From Lysobacterales bacterium (GTDB lineage: Bacteria > Pseudomonadota > Gammaproteobacteria > Xanthomonadales > SZUA-5), in NCBI GenBank assembly GCA_019187485.1, contig JABAQR010000056.1, forward strand, positions 1 to 56,901: a DNA stretch of 56,901 nt. The letters run 5' to 3'. The position numbers were made by a program, and so were the translations under genes. The stretch's first letter is position 1. Every line of letters starts with the position of its first letter. Positions 1-8,788 of this stretch are shown here, one piece after another. The notes below the pieces were generated by a model. The model was not told the DNA's origin and made no database searches. It was given only the letters and a program-made list of their open reading frames with translations.

Positions 1-740
1 GCCTGCGCGAACGCACCAGTCTGCAGGCACTGCCGGTCAGCGCCGGCGGCCGCGAGAGCGTGCTGGTGCGCGCCGCCGACGGCAGCGAGCGCAGCGTCGA
101 GCGCGAGCGCAAGCCCGAGTTGCTGCCGCTGCTGGCGGCGCTCGACGAGATCGCCGAATTCGGCCCGGCCGAGTACGCCGCCGCACGCGAGCGCGCGGTG
201 CTCGGCGCGCTCGACCTCAAGCTCGGTGCGATCGAGGCGCAGCAGCGCGCGCGCCAGGCCGCCGCCACGGTGCGCGACTACGCCCGCAAGGCGGCGCTCG
301 GCGCACTCGCCGCGGTCGCCCCCGGCAGCGACCTGGTGATCCAGGGCGTGCTCGCGACCGGTCTGCTGCGCGAACTCTGCCAGCTCTACCAGGTGCCGCT
401 GCAGTCCATCGACCTCGACCGCTTCGTCGAACTCGCCGGTGGCCGCCTGCGCGGCAGCGCGGCGCTGCTGCTGGCGATCGCCGGCAATGCGATGAAGGCC
501 TTCCCCGGGCTCGGCACGGTCGGCGGCGGCCTCGTGCACGCGGTCGCGTACGCGATGATCTTCGACAGCCTCGGCCGCGCGGTCGCCGACACCCTCGCCC
601 GCGGCGACGGCTTCGACCGCAAGGCCGCGCTCGAACGCTTCGACGCCGGCCTCGGCGACCGCGGCCGCCTGCTGGAACTGGCTCCGGAAATGCTGAAGAT
701 GGTGCTCGCGGCGCGCGGCGAGCGGCCGCTGCAGGGCTGA
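1..740 (+). CDS. GTPase of the DUF697 (YcjF-like) type, C-terminal part
   Basis: The reading frame is open to the left edge, so this is the 3' end of a longer gene; the GTG at 60 is only the first in-window start codon. About 245 residues are visible. The C-terminal 150 residues have the DUF697 pattern: a hydrophobic, Gly/Ala-rich helical pair (around GSDLVIQG and AMKAFPGLGTVGGG) followed by a short amphipathic tail. This domain usually follows an Era-like G domain in membrane-associated GTPases, and the G domain would lie outside the window. The cellular role of these GTPases is poorly known. The gene converges on ppsR. Assignment of the domain is by eye. Confidence 0.7.
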   Translation, partial: LRERTSLQALPVSAGGRESVLVRAADGSERSVERERKPELLPLLAALDEIAEFGPAEYAAARERAVLGALDLKLGAIEAQQRARQAAATVRDYARKAALGALAAVAPGSDLVIQGVLATGLLRELCQLYQVPLQSIDLDRFVELAGGRLRGSAALLLAIAGNAMKAFPGLGTVGGGLVHAVAYAMIFDSLGRAVADTLARGDGFDRKAALERFDAGLGDRGRLLELAPEMLKMVLAARGERPLQG

Positions 741-818
741 AGCGATCCCGTCGACCCGGCGTCGGGGAAAGTGACCCGGAGGAAGCTGCCCCTTGCCACC
801 ACCGCGCACACGCGCGCT

Positions 819-1643
819 TCAATACAACTGCCGGTGGATCCCGAGCGACTGCATCACCTTGCTGGCGATCTCCTCGATGCTCATGTGGGTGGAGTGCATG
901 GTCGGGATGTTCTCGCGCTTGAACAGGCGTTCGGCTTCCTCGACTTCCCAGCGGCATTGCTCGATGGAGGCGTAGCGGCTGCCGGCGCGGCGCTGTTCGC
1001 GGATCTGCGCGAGGCGCCTGGGATCGATGGTCAGGCCGTGGATGCGGCCGCGGTGCGGGCGCAGCTTGGGCGGCAACTCGCCGCTTTCGAGATCCTCGGG
1101 CAGCAGCGGGTAGTTTGCCGCGCGTACGCCGTAGTGCAGCGCCATGTACAGGCAGGTCGGGGTCTTGCCGGAGCGGGAGACGCCCATCAGGATCACCTCG
1201 GCGTCGCTGAAGTTCGCCTGCACGCCATCGTCGTGGGTCAGCGCGTAGTTGGTGGCGTTCATGCGCGCCTCGTATTCGGCGCTGTCGGCACCGCCGTGCG
1301 CCTTGCCCACCTTGGGCGTGCGCGGCATGCCGAGTTCCTGTTCGAGTGGCGGGATGAAGGGCGCGAACACGTCCAGCATCAGCGCGCCACTCTCGGCGAT
1401 CAGCGCCGACAGGTGGCCGTCGACGACGGTATTGATCACCACCGGGCGCAGCCCGGTCGCGTCGCCGACGCGGCGGATCTCGGCGGCCACCTCGCGCGCC
1501 TTGGCCGGATTGTCGACGAAGGCCAGGCGCCGGGTCTGGAAGGGAATGCCGTCGAACTGCGTCAGCACGCTGTGGCCGATGGTCTCGGCGGTGATCCCGG
1601 TACCATCCGAGACGTAGAAAATCGAACGTGTGCGGTGGCTCAT
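819..1643 (-). CDS. ppsR: PEP synthase regulatory protein (bifunctional kinase/pyrophosphorylase)
   Basis: A 274-residue protein of the PpsR/DUF299 family. These enzymes inactivate phosphoenolpyruvate synthase by ADP-dependent phosphorylation of a threonine and reactivate it by Pi-dependent dephosphorylation, so they tune gluconeogenesis in the cytosol. The N-terminus (FYVSDGTGITAE) and the P-loop-like motif GVSRSGKTP at residues 154-162 are family signatures, and the length is normal. The ATG at 1641-1643 fits the conserved N-terminus. The gene is divergent from rlmJ across about 95 bp that must hold both promoters. The target gene ppsA, often divergent from ppsR in relatives, is not beside it here. 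Confidence 0.95.
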   Translation of the reverse strand: MSHRTRSIFYVSDGTGITAETIGHSVLTQFDGIPFQTRRLAFVDNPAKAREVAAEIRRVGDATGLRPVVINTVVDGHLSALIAESGALMLDVFAPFIPPLEQELGMPRTPKVGKAHGGADSAEYEARMNATNYALTHDDGVQANFSDAEVILMGVSRSGKTPTCLYMALHYGVRAANYPLLPEDLESGELPPKLRPHRGRIHGLTIDPRRLAQIREQRRAGSRYASIEQCRWEVEEAERLFKRENIPTMHSTHMSIEEIASKVMQSLGIHRQLY

Positions 1644-1738
1644 CGCGGCTCCCTGCAGACCTGCCCCGATACTACGAGCGGTTGACGCGCCCGCCGCAAA
1701 CGCGTCTATTCGGTCAAGATCGAGGGGACGCGCGCGCC

Positions 1739-2587
1739 GTGAACTATCGCCACGCCTATCACGCCGGCAACTTCGCCGATGTGCTCAAGCATGCGGTACT
1801 GGTGGGTCTGATCGAGAGCCTGAAACAGAAATCGAAGCCTTTTGCGCTGCTGGACACCCACGCGGGGAGCGCACGCTACTCGCTGACCAGTGTCGAAGCG
1901 ATGAAGACTCGCGAGTTCGCCAGCGGGATCCAGCCCCTGCTCGGAATGACGCAGCTGCCGGCGGCCCTGCACGTCTATCTGAACCTCGTGCGCGCTTTCA
2001 ACGCCGGCTCCGGGCAGACGCTGCAAACCTACCCGGGGTCCCCGCTGATCGGCGCCGCGTTGATGCGCGCGAACGACCGCCTGGTCGCCTGTGAGTTGCA
2101 ACCGGAGGAAGCGCGCACGCTCAAGATCGAGTTTCGCGACGACGCGAGGGTCGCCTGCCACCAGCGCGATGGCTACGAAGCGATGCGCGCCCTGCTGCCG
2201 CCCAGGGAAAGGCGCGGCCTGGTGCTGATCGACCCGCCTTTCGAAGCCCAGCTCGAGGAGTTTGCGAGCATCGAGGTGGCGCTGCGCGAAGCACACCAGC
2301 GCTGGCCGACCGGACTGTACGCGGTCTGGTACCCGATCAAGCTGCGCCAGGACGCCGAGGCCTGGTACCGGCGCCTCGCCACCCTGCCCTTCGCGCGCAT
2401 CCTCGTCGGCGAACTGTGCCTGCACGAACCGAACAGCGCCTTGCGGCTTTCCGGCTGCGGCATGGCGCTGCTGAACCCACCCTACCGTTTCGAGCACGTT
2501 CTCGGCGAGATCCTGCCGGTGCTCGCCAGAGCACTCCAGCAGAGCCGATACGGTTCGCACGATTGGCGCTGGTTGCGTCACGCCTGA
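1739..2587 (+). CDS. rlmJ: 23S rRNA (adenine(2030)-N6)-methyltransferase
   Basis: RlmJ methylates A2030 of 23S rRNA using S-adenosylmethionine. The N-terminus NYRHAYHAGNFADVLKH is nearly invariant in the family and fixes the GTG start at 1739; a GAGGGG ribosome site lies about 11 nt upstream. The product is 282 residues (E. coli 280). The catalytic N6-adenine motif reads DPPF at residues 165-168, with Phe instead of the usual Tyr, an allowed DPP[YFW] variant. The frame stays open further upstream to 1628, but that stretch lacks family similarity. The gene is followed 16 bp later by ggt on the same strand. Confidence 0.95.
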   Translation: MNYRHAYHAGNFADVLKHAVLVGLIESLKQKSKPFALLDTHAGSARYSLTSVEAMKTREFASGIQPLLGMTQLPAALHVYLNLVRAFNAGSGQTLQTYPGSPLIGAALMRANDRLVACELQPEEARTLKIEFRDDARVACHQRDGYEAMRALLPPRERRGLVLIDPPFEAQLEEFASIEVALREAHQRWPTGLYAVWYPIKLRQDAEAWYRRLATLPFARILVGELCLHEPNSALRLSGCGMALLNPPYRFEHVLGEILPVLARALQQSRYGSHDWRWLRHA

Positions 2588-2603
2588 TCCACCGGAGATT
2601 CCC

Positions 2604-4301
2604 ATGCGCTTCCCGCTTGGCGCGACGCTGGCCCTTTGCACGCTGCCGCTGATGGCCGCAGACCGGCTCGTCGACCGCAGCTTCGCGACCCGCTCGGAGG
2701 TCCACGCCAGTCACGGCATGGCCGCAACCAGCCAACCGCTCGCCACCCAGATCGCCCTCGACATCCTGAAGGCCGGCGGCAGCGCGGTCGATGCCGCGAT
2801 CGCCGCGAACGCGGCGCTCGGGCTGATGGAACCGACCGGCAACGGCATCGGCGGCGACCTGTTCGCGATTGTGTGGGATCCGAAGACGCGCAAACTGCAT
2901 GGCTACAACGGTTCCGGGCGCTCGCCGCGGGCATTGACGCTCGCTTGGTTCCAGCAGCAAGGGTTGACCGAGATCCCGTCGTGGGGGCCGCTGCCGGTCA
3001 CGGTTCCGGGCGCGGTAGACGGCTGGTCTGCGCTGCATCGTCGCTTCGGCCGCCTCGGCATGAAAGCGCTGCTGGCGCCGACCATCCGCTATGCGCGCGA
3101 GGGCCATCCGGTGGCGCCGATCATCGCGCACTACTGGGAGCGCGCGGTGCCGCGGTTGCGCCAGTATCCGGGCTTCGTCGAACAATTCACGATCGCCGGG
3201 CGCGCGCCGCGCAGCGGCGAGATCTGGAAGAACCCGAATCTCGCCGACACCCTGGAGGCGATCGCGGACGGCGGTCGTGATGCTTTCTACGAGGGCACCA
3301 TCGCAGAACGCATCGACACCTACTTCCGCGAGCACGGGGGGTTCCTGCGCAAGGAAGACCTCGCCGCGCATCGCGGCGAGTGGGTACAGCCGGTCTCAAC
3401 GAACTACCGCGGCGTCGATGTCTGGGAACTGCCGCCGAACGGCCAGGGCATCGCCGCGCTCCAGATCCTCAATCTCCTGGAAGGCTACGATCTGGCGAAG
3501 TACGGCTTCGGCAGCATCGAGCACCTGCATCTTTTCATCGAAGCCAAGAAGCTCGCCTTCGAGGACCGCGCGCGCTTCTACGCCGACCCGGCGTACATGC
3601 AGGCCTCGGTGGCCGAGCTGATTTCCAAGCCGTATGCCGACAAGCGCCGCGCGCTGATCGACCGGGACCGGGCGGCGCAGACGGTCGAGGCCGGGCACCC
3701 GGCCTTGCAGCAGGGCGACACCATCTACCTGACCACCGCCGACCGGGACGGCATGATGGTCTCGCTGATCCAGTCGAATTTCCGCGGCATGGGCTCGGGC
3801 ATGGCGCCGCCGGGGCTCGGCTTCATTTTCCAGGACCGCGGCGAGCAGTTCGTACTCAAGGCCGGCCACCCAAACAGTTACGCCCCCGGCAAACGCCCTT
3901 TCCACACGATCATCCCGGCCTTCATCACCCGCAATGGCGAGCCGTGGATCAGCTTCGGCCTGATGGGCGGCGCGATGCAGCCGCAGGGACACGCGCAGAT
4001 CGTCATCAACCTGGTCGACTTCGGCATGGGCCTGCAGGAAGCCGGCGACGCCCCGCGCATCCACCACGATGGCTCCACCGATCCGGCCGGGCAGGCGCTG
4101 CCGATGAACGATGGCGGCGTGGTCAACCTCGAGACCGGTTTCCCGTACGAGACCATCCGCGCGCTGATGCGCAAGGGCCACCGCATCGAGTACGCCGACG
4201 GCCCATACGGCGGCTACCAGGCGATCCGCCGTGATCCGCAATCCGGCGTCTACACCGGCGCTTCCGAATCGCGCAAGGACGGCCAGGCCGCGGGCTACTG
4301 A
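2604..4301 (+). CDS. ggt: gamma-glutamyltransferase, exported
   Basis: A 565-residue Ntn-hydrolase precursor that would cleave the gamma-glutamyl bond of glutathione and related compounds in the periplasm. Residues 1-19 form a signal peptide (MRFPLGATLALCTLPLMAA). The large-subunit core contains GGSAVDAAIAANAALG and GNGIGGD. Autocleavage should occur before the nucleophile Thr373 in GDTIYL, where the family has D/G-T-T; the small subunit carries SNFRGMGSGM and the GGAMQPQGH segment. ATG 2604 has GGAG 9 nt upstream. The sequence is closer to the bacterial YwrD-like branch than to E. coli Ggt, so substrate preference is uncertain. Confidence 0.9.
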   Translation: MRFPLGATLALCTLPLMAADRLVDRSFATRSEVHASHGMAATSQPLATQIALDILKAGGSAVDAAIAANAALGLMEPTGNGIGGDLFAIVWDPKTRKLHGYNGSGRSPRALTLAWFQQQGLTEIPSWGPLPVTVPGAVDGWSALHRRFGRLGMKALLAPTIRYAREGHPVAPIIAHYWERAVPRLRQYPGFVEQFTIAGRAPRSGEIWKNPNLADTLEAIADGGRDAFYEGTIAERIDTYFREHGGFLRKEDLAAHRGEWVQPVSTNYRGVDVWELPPNGQGIAALQILNLLEGYDLAKYGFGSIEHLHLFIEAKKLAFEDRARFYADPAYMQASVAELISKPYADKRRALIDRDRAAQTVEAGHPALQQGDTIYLTTADRDGMMVSLIQSNFRGMGSGMAPPGLGFIFQDRGEQFVLKAGHPNSYAPGKRPFHTIIPAFITRNGEPWISFGLMGGAMQPQGHAQIVINLVDFGMGLQEAGDAPRIHHDGSTDPAGQALPMNDGGVVNLETGFPYETIRALMRKGHRIEYADGPYGGYQAIRRDPQSGVYTGASESRKDGQAAGY

Positions 4302-4355
4302 CCCGAGCCCGCGACGGCGATACACTGGCGGTCGTCGCGACCGCTGCCCGAATCG

Positions 4356-5015
4356 ATGGCCGAGCCCACTTTCCAGATCGTGTTCCGCGGCAAGATCCTC
4401 GGCGGCTTCGACCGCGCCCAGGTGCGTGCCAATCTCGCGCAGATGTTCCGCAGCGAGCCGGCGCGCATCGATGCGCTGCTGGACGCACCGAAAACAGTGC
4501 TCAAGAGCGGCCTGACACGCGATGCCGCGAACCGCTACCAGGAAGCGCTGCGTGCGGCCGGAATCATGGTCGCGGTGATTGGCGAGAGCACGGGAGCGGT
4601 GTCGGCGACCGCGCCCGCCCCGGTCCTTGCCCATGCGCCGGCAGCGGCCGCACCGGCGGCCGTGGTCGCGGCGGATACCAAAACGGCGTCGGCGGACGCC
4701 ACGGGCGCACTGACACTCGCCGAGGCGGGCGTCCGCCTGCTGCCCCCGGAGGCACGCGTGGAAGCTCACATCGACACCAGCGGCATGAGCCTGGCTGCGG
4801 TCGGCGCAGTGCTGGTCGAGTACCGGCCGGTGCCGCCACCACAAATCGACTTGTCCGCGCTCGGCCTCGCGCCCGTAGGCGAGCCCATCGACCCGACTCC
4901 CCCTGTCCCGCCACGCGCTTTCGACACCTCCGCGCTCAGTCTCAGCGAGCGACCGCCCGAGGTCGAGGCCACACCGACCGAGTTGCAGAAGCTGCTGTCC
5001 TCGTCGGTGGAATAG
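4356..5015 (+). CDS. hypothetical protein with N-terminal helical domain and Ala/Pro-rich linker
   Basis: A 219-residue protein I cannot assign to a named family. Residues 1-75 form a compact-looking domain (VFRGKILGGFD, then FRSEPARIDALL and KTVLKSGLTRDAANRYQEAL) that I recall seeing at the start of diverse gammaproteobacterial membrane proteins; that recollection is not verified. Residues 80-130 are Ala/Pro/Thr low complexity, and the rest is acidic and proline-rich, ending near PTELQKLLSSSVE. No signal peptide or membrane helix is visible. It lies between ggt and the desaturase on the same strand with short gaps. Codon use matches the neighbours, so it is very likely a real gene. Confidence 0.75.
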   Translation: MAEPTFQIVFRGKILGGFDRAQVRANLAQMFRSEPARIDALLDAPKTVLKSGLTRDAANRYQEALRAAGIMVAVIGESTGAVSATAPAPVLAHAPAAAAPAAVVAADTKTASADATGALTLAEAGVRLLPPEARVEAHIDTSGMSLAAVGAVLVEYRPVPPPQIDLSALGLAPVGEPIDPTPPVPPRAFDTSALSLSERPPEVEATPTELQKLLSSSVE

Positions 5016-5115
5016 GCGTCCCGACACAACGCGACGCAGCCCGGATCCATCGACGGATTGCCACTGAGTGCCAGGATCGCGAGAATCGGCGCTTCCAACA
5101 CTGCACCCGTCCGTC

Positions 5116-6135
5116 GTGAGCGAAGCCCAATCGAGCGAACCCGTCAGCCTGCGCCAGTTGTGCGCGCCATACACCCGGCCGCACCTGGGTCGCGCCCTGT
5201 GGCAGGTGATCGACACCGCGGTCCCGTTCCTCGCATTGTGGTCGCTGATGGCCTGGGCGATCGCCAGCGGCTGGAACTACCTGTGGGTACTGCTGCTGGC
5301 GCTGCCCACCGCCGGCCTGTACGTGCGGCTGTTCATCATTCAGCACGACTGCGGTCACGGCTCTTTCTTCGCCAACGCGCGCGCCAACAACGTGCTCGGC
5401 GCCGTGCTCGGCGTGATTACGCTGTTTCCGTACAACTATTGGCGCAAGACCCACGCGGTCCATCATGGCACCAGCGGAAACCTCGACCGTCGCGAATTCG
5501 GCGACATTCTGACCCTGACCGTACGCGAGTACCTCGCGCGGTCCGGATTCGGGCGCCTCTGCTACCGCTTCTATCGCAGTACGCCGGTGCTGCTCCTGAT
5601 CGGGCCGGTCTACCAGTTCGTCGTCAAGCATCGCTTTCCCTTCGATCTGCCCAGATCGTGGAAGAAGGAGTGGGCGAGCGTGTGGATCAACAACGCGGTG
5701 CTGCTGCTCGGGATCCTCGGTCTCGGCTACCTGATCGGCTGGAAGGCGACGCTGTTGACGCATCTGCCGATCGTGCTGATCGCGGGCGCGCTGGGCGTGT
5801 GGTTGTTCTATGTGCAGCACACCTTCGAGGACGCCTACTGGGTCAAGCAGCAGGACTGGAGTTCGGAAGCCGCCGCGACACGCGGCTCGTCTTTCTACGA
5901 CCTGCCGCGCTGGCTGCACTGGTTCACCGGCAACATCGGCTACCACCACATCCACCACCTCGCCAGCCGCATTCCCAATTACAACCTGCGCGCGGCCTTC
6001 AAGTCCCACCCACTGCTGCAACGTGCGCCACGACTGACCCTGTGGAGCAGCCTCAAAAGCGCGCGCCTGAAGCTGTGGGACGAAGATCTGCAACGCATGG
6101 TCGGTTTTCCTCGCCGGCAGCACGCTCGCGGGTGA
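5116..6135 (+). CDS. membrane fatty-acid desaturase
   Basis: A 339-residue integral-membrane di-iron desaturase of the omega-6/omega-3 (DesA/FAD2-like) group, expected to insert a double bond into acyl lipids. All three histidine boxes are present: HDCGH at 77-81, HAVHH at 113-117 and HHIHH at 277-281. Four hydrophobic segments flank them (about 35-75, 93-105, 155-170, 193-235). I chose GTG 5116 because it begins right before the conserved polar N-terminus; GTG 5068 in the same frame would add 16 residues. The reading frame continues cleanly to TGA at 6135. Confidence 0.88.
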   Translation: MSEAQSSEPVSLRQLCAPYTRPHLGRALWQVIDTAVPFLALWSLMAWAIASGWNYLWVLLLALPTAGLYVRLFIIQHDCGHGSFFANARANNVLGAVLGVITLFPYNYWRKTHAVHHGTSGNLDRREFGDILTLTVREYLARSGFGRLCYRFYRSTPVLLLIGPVYQFVVKHRFPFDLPRSWKKEWASVWINNAVLLLGILGLGYLIGWKATLLTHLPIVLIAGALGVWLFYVQHTFEDAYWVKQQDWSSEAAATRGSSFYDLPRWLHWFTGNIGYHHIHHLASRIPNYNLRAAFKSHPLLQRAPRLTLWSSLKSARLKLWDEDLQRMVGFPRRQHARG

Positions 6136-6179
6136 CGGCGCCCGCGCGGCGCCGGCCGCAGCGACTCACGGCGAACCCG

Positions 6180-6563
6180 CTATGACAGTCGCCGACCCAG
6201 CCAGAGCGCGCCTGCCACCGCGGCGAGCGAAAACAGCACATTCGCCGACACATAGGCCATCGCCAGCCGTTCCTCGCCGCGCAGCCACAGCGACAGCGTA
6301 TCGAGACTGAATGCCGAGAAGGTCGTCAACCCTCCGAGGAAGCCAACCATCAGCAGCGCGTGCGCACCCACGGCGTCCTGCCGCTGACTCGCCCACGCAA
6401 AGTACAGCCCGGCGAGCGCGCAGCCGACCACGTTGACGCCCAGCGTCGCCCACGGTGCCGCGGCGCCAACCAGATGCACCACGCCCTGGCCGACCCAGTA
6501 ACGCGTCAGTGCGCCAGCGGCGCCACCGAGGGCGACCAGGGCGCTGAGGGCGAGCGGAGTCAT
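6180..6563 (-). CDS. crcB: fluoride exporter CrcB/FluC
   Basis: A 127-residue, four-helix inner-membrane protein. The Fluc channel works as an antiparallel dimer and expels fluoride. The signature GFLGGLTTFSAF at residues 74-85, with the TTFS track that lines the pore, and the GAAGALTRY segment near residue 14 are diagnostic. The ATG at 6561-6563 matches the family N-terminus; an upstream in-frame start would add 14 polar residues. No fluoride riboswitch is obvious in the 110 bp upstream, which hold a repeat element instead. Confidence 0.93.
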   Translation of the reverse strand: MTPLALSALVALGGAAGALTRYWVGQGVVHLVGAAAPWATLGVNVVGCALAGLYFAWASQRQDAVGAHALLMVGFLGGLTTFSAFSLDTLSLWLRGEERLAMAYVSANVLFSLAAVAGALWLGRRLS

Positions 6564-6584
6564 TGACCGTGGCGCCCGACGATG

Positions 6585-6672
6585 GGAAGGCACGAGGATA
6601 CGCAACAGCGACCAGCACGCCAGTCGCGAGATTCAGGCTGTCCTCGTGCCCTTGTGCCCTCGTGCCCTCTCC
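6585..6672. repeat. composite intergenic repeat element A (8-bp repeat arms)
   Basis: Between the crcB start and the rarA stop. The left arm (6585-6600) contains AAGGCACGAGGATA; the right arm (6641-6672) is an 8-bp tandem array, CTCGTGCC CTTGTGCC CTCGTGCC, whose reverse complement matches the left arm. The core of about 40 bp contains the words CGAGGATACGCA (6593-6604) and GATTCAGG-CT-GTCCTCG (6630-6646), which recur in elements K and B. Confidence 0.65.
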
Positions 6673-6675
6673 GCC

Positions 6676-7974
6676 TCATCCCTCCAACGCCTCCCGGCGC
6701 CGCTCCCGGATCCACTTCAGGCGCTCGCCGATCTTCGTTTCCATGCCGCGCGCGACCGGCTGGTAGAACTCGCGCTCACCCAGTTCCTCCGGAAAGCCGC
6801 GCTGACCGAAGGCGATGCCGTGTTCGGCGTCGTGATCGTACTGGTAGCCGGCTCCGTATCCGAGTCCCTTCATCAGTTTTGTCGGCGCGTTGCGCAATTC
6901 GACCGGCACCGGCAAGCTGCCACCGGATTCGACCAGCGCGCGCGCCGTGCCGTACGCGGTGTAGGCGGCGTTGCTCTTGGCAGCGACCGCAAGGTACAGC
7001 ACCAGCTGCGCCAGCGCGACCTCGCCCTCCGGCGATCCCAGGCGCTCGTAGGCCTGCCAGGCGTCGAGCGCGAGGCCGAGGGCGCGCGGATCGGCGTTGC
7101 CGATGTCCTCGCAGGCGAAACGCGTCAATCGGCGCGCCAGGTAGTTCGGGTCGCAGCCGCCGTCGAGCATGCGGCAGAACCAGTACAAGGCGGCGTCGGC
7201 GTTCGAGGAGCGCAGGGTCTTGTGCAGCGCCGAAATCTGGTCGTAGAAGGCCTCGCCGCCCTTGTCGAAGCGCCGGAAGCTCTCGGTCACGACGTTCTTC
7301 AGGCCTGCCAGTGTCAGCGTCCCACCGTCGTCGACCTGGTCGGCGGCGATATCGAGCAAGGTCAAGGCACGGCGCACATCGCCGTCGGCGGTCTCCGCCA
7401 GGCGCGCGAGCACGTCCGCTTCGGCGACCAGGCGCTGTTGTCCGAGACCACGCTCGCCATCCTCCAGCGCACGTCGCAATGCCACTTCCAGCGCGCCCGG
7501 AGCCACCGGCTTCAGCACATGCACGCGGCAGCGCGACAGCAGCGCCGAGTTGACCTCGAAGGACGGGTTCTCGGTGGTCGCGCCGATCAAGGTGATGGTG
7601 CCGTCCTCGACGTGCGGCAGGAAAGCGTCCTGCTGCGCCTTGTTGAAGCGATGAACCTCGTCGACGAAGAGCACGGTGCGCCTGCCGAGTTCGCGGTTCG
7701 CCCTGGCCCGTGCGACCGCCGCACGCACCTCGGCGACTCCGCCGAGCACTGCGCTCATCGCCTGGAACTCGGCCTCGCCGGCATGCGCGCACAGCCGCGC
7801 CAGCGTGGTCTTGCCGCACCCGGGCGGGCCCCACAGGATCATCGAGTAGGGCTTTCCGGCCGCGAGCGCGCGCCGCAGCGGTTTTCCCGGAGCCAGCAGG
7901 TGTTCCTGACCGACGATCTCGTCCAGCGTGCGCGGGCGCATGCGCTCGGCGAGCGGTGTGGTCGAAGTGCTCAT
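6676..7974 (-). CDS. rarA: replication-associated recombination protein A (AAA+ ATPase)
   Basis: RarA/MgsA is a clamp-loader-like AAA+ ATPase that acts at stalled replication forks together with SSB. The product is 432 residues, with Walker A GPPGCGKT at 49-56, Walker B VLFVDEVHRF, the sensor region GATTENPSFEVN, and the C-terminal tetramerisation domain that begins near FYDQISALHK and includes DPNYLARRLTRFA. ATG 7972-7974 overlaps the stop codon of the upstream toxin-like gene (ATGA), so rarA is translationally coupled to a toxin-antitoxin pair, which is unusual. The stop is immediately followed by repeat element A. Confidence 0.95.
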   Translation of the reverse strand: MSTSTTPLAERMRPRTLDEIVGQEHLLAPGKPLRRALAAGKPYSMILWGPPGCGKTTLARLCAHAGEAEFQAMSAVLGGVAEVRAAVARARANRELGRRTVLFVDEVHRFNKAQQDAFLPHVEDGTITLIGATTENPSFEVNSALLSRCRVHVLKPVAPGALEVALRRALEDGERGLGQQRLVAEADVLARLAETADGDVRRALTLLDIAADQVDDGGTLTLAGLKNVVTESFRRFDKGGEAFYDQISALHKTLRSSNADAALYWFCRMLDGGCDPNYLARRLTRFACEDIGNADPRALGLALDAWQAYERLGSPEGEVALAQLVLYLAVAAKSNAAYTAYGTARALVESGGSLPVPVELRNAPTKLMKGLGYGAGYQYDHDAEHGIAFGQRGFPEELGEREFYQPVARGMETKIGERLKWIRERRREALEG

Positions 7975-8222
7975 GAGCGGAAGGGATCGACGACGCACAC
8001 GCCACCGATGACCTGGCCGTGCTGCAGGTTCTCACTGAGCAGTACCCCGCAGGCTCCGGCCCGTGCCGCCTCGACGACCAGCGCATCCCAGAAAGACAGG
8101 CTCACCAGCCGGGTCAGATCGATCGCAGCGAGCGCCAGCGCCACGTTTGGAATCACCACCTGGAAACGCGCGTGCTGCTCGACGCGCCGCAGCAGATTGG
8201 TGTCGATGAAGCTACGCGCCAC
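7971..8222 (-). CDS. shortened PIN-domain (VapC-like) toxin
   Basis: Only 83 residues, where VapC toxins have about 130. The first seven residues (ARSFIDTNLL) carry the first catalytic Asp in the DTN motif, and residues from about 25 on (LTRLVSLSFWDALVVEAA, then NLQHGQVIGGV) match the C-terminal half with its SFWDA acidic residue. The 40-50 residues that normally lie between, including the first helices and a conserved Glu, are missing, while the frame is kept. The nuclease is therefore probably inactive. The GTG start (8220-8222) overlaps the antitoxin gene, and the stop overlaps the rarA start. Confidence 0.7.
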   Translation of the reverse strand: MARSFIDTNLLRRVEQHARFQVVIPNVALALAAIDLTRLVSLSFWDALVVEAARAGACGVLLSENLQHGQVIGGVCVVDPFRS

Positions 8223-8466
8223 GGTAGCGGTCCAGCCTTTCCGAATAGCTGGAGGTGCGATCGAAGCGTGCGCCGCCCGAATCGCCGCGGCCGCTCATCG
8301 CCTCGAACTCCGCGATCTCGACCTCGACCACGGCGTCACCAGCCAAGGGCTCCAGGTATTCACGAACCACCTGGTTGAGGCTCTTGCCCATGGCCTGCGC
8401 GGCCTTGCGCGCGCGACCAGCGACCGCTTCGTCGACAGCAAGCGTGAGGTTCACGGGCACTTCCAC
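8212..8466 (-). CDS. ribbon-helix-helix type antitoxin
   Basis: An 84-residue protein with an N-terminal ribbon-helix-helix pattern (VNLTLAVDEAVAGRARKAAQ, then GKSLNQVVREYLEPLAG) and an acidic, flexible C-terminus that would wrap a PIN toxin. It precedes the shortened VapC-like gene with an 11-bp overlap, the usual arrangement of VapBC operons. The DNA-binding half looks intact, so it may still repress its own promoter and thereby influence toxin remnant and rarA expression. The start at 8466 is an ATG following a weak purine stretch. Confidence 0.7.
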   Translation of the reverse strand: MEVPVNLTLAVDEAVAGRARKAAQAMGKSLNQVVREYLEPLAGDAVVEVEIAEFEAMSGRGDSGGARFDRTSSYSERLDRYRGA

Positions 8467-8469
8467 TGG

Positions 8470-8640
8470 TTACGTGTGCACATCGTAGGTGGCCAACGCG
8501 AAAGCGGCCATGAATTGCTCATGGTCGGCACCCGTGAGCGGGCCCTGCTCGCAGGGCCAGGCACGGCGCACGCAGCGCGATACGCAGTAGTGAACATCGT
8601 GGACGTTGGCGGGGACCAGCAGGAAGCGGGCTTGTGTCAT
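8470..8640 (-). pseudogene. N-terminal remnant of a REP-associated (Y1/IS200-like) transposase
   Basis: Fifty-six residues starting at ATG 8640 (MTQARFLLVPA, then HYCVSRCVRRAW) match the start of the RAYT/IS200-like transposase group, whose members begin with a YYHCVSRCVRRA-type motif. After residue 30 the similarity ends, and a stop follows at 8470, long before the HUH and catalytic Tyr motifs. It cannot be functional. It lies just upstream of the antitoxin gene. RAYT enzymes mobilise REP palindromes, and a REP-like palindrome exists at 34832-34856. Confidence 0.6.
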
Positions 8641-8788
8641 GGGAACAGCATGACACAGCGTGGCGGCACGGACTGTCAGAAAACTCCGACGGCCAGGACG
8701 AAAAACTACGCACCCGAAAGTGCATGATCGATGCCCTGGAATCACGCACCCAGATCCTTCCCGTCCGCGCAGAAGCCGGAGTGCTTCC

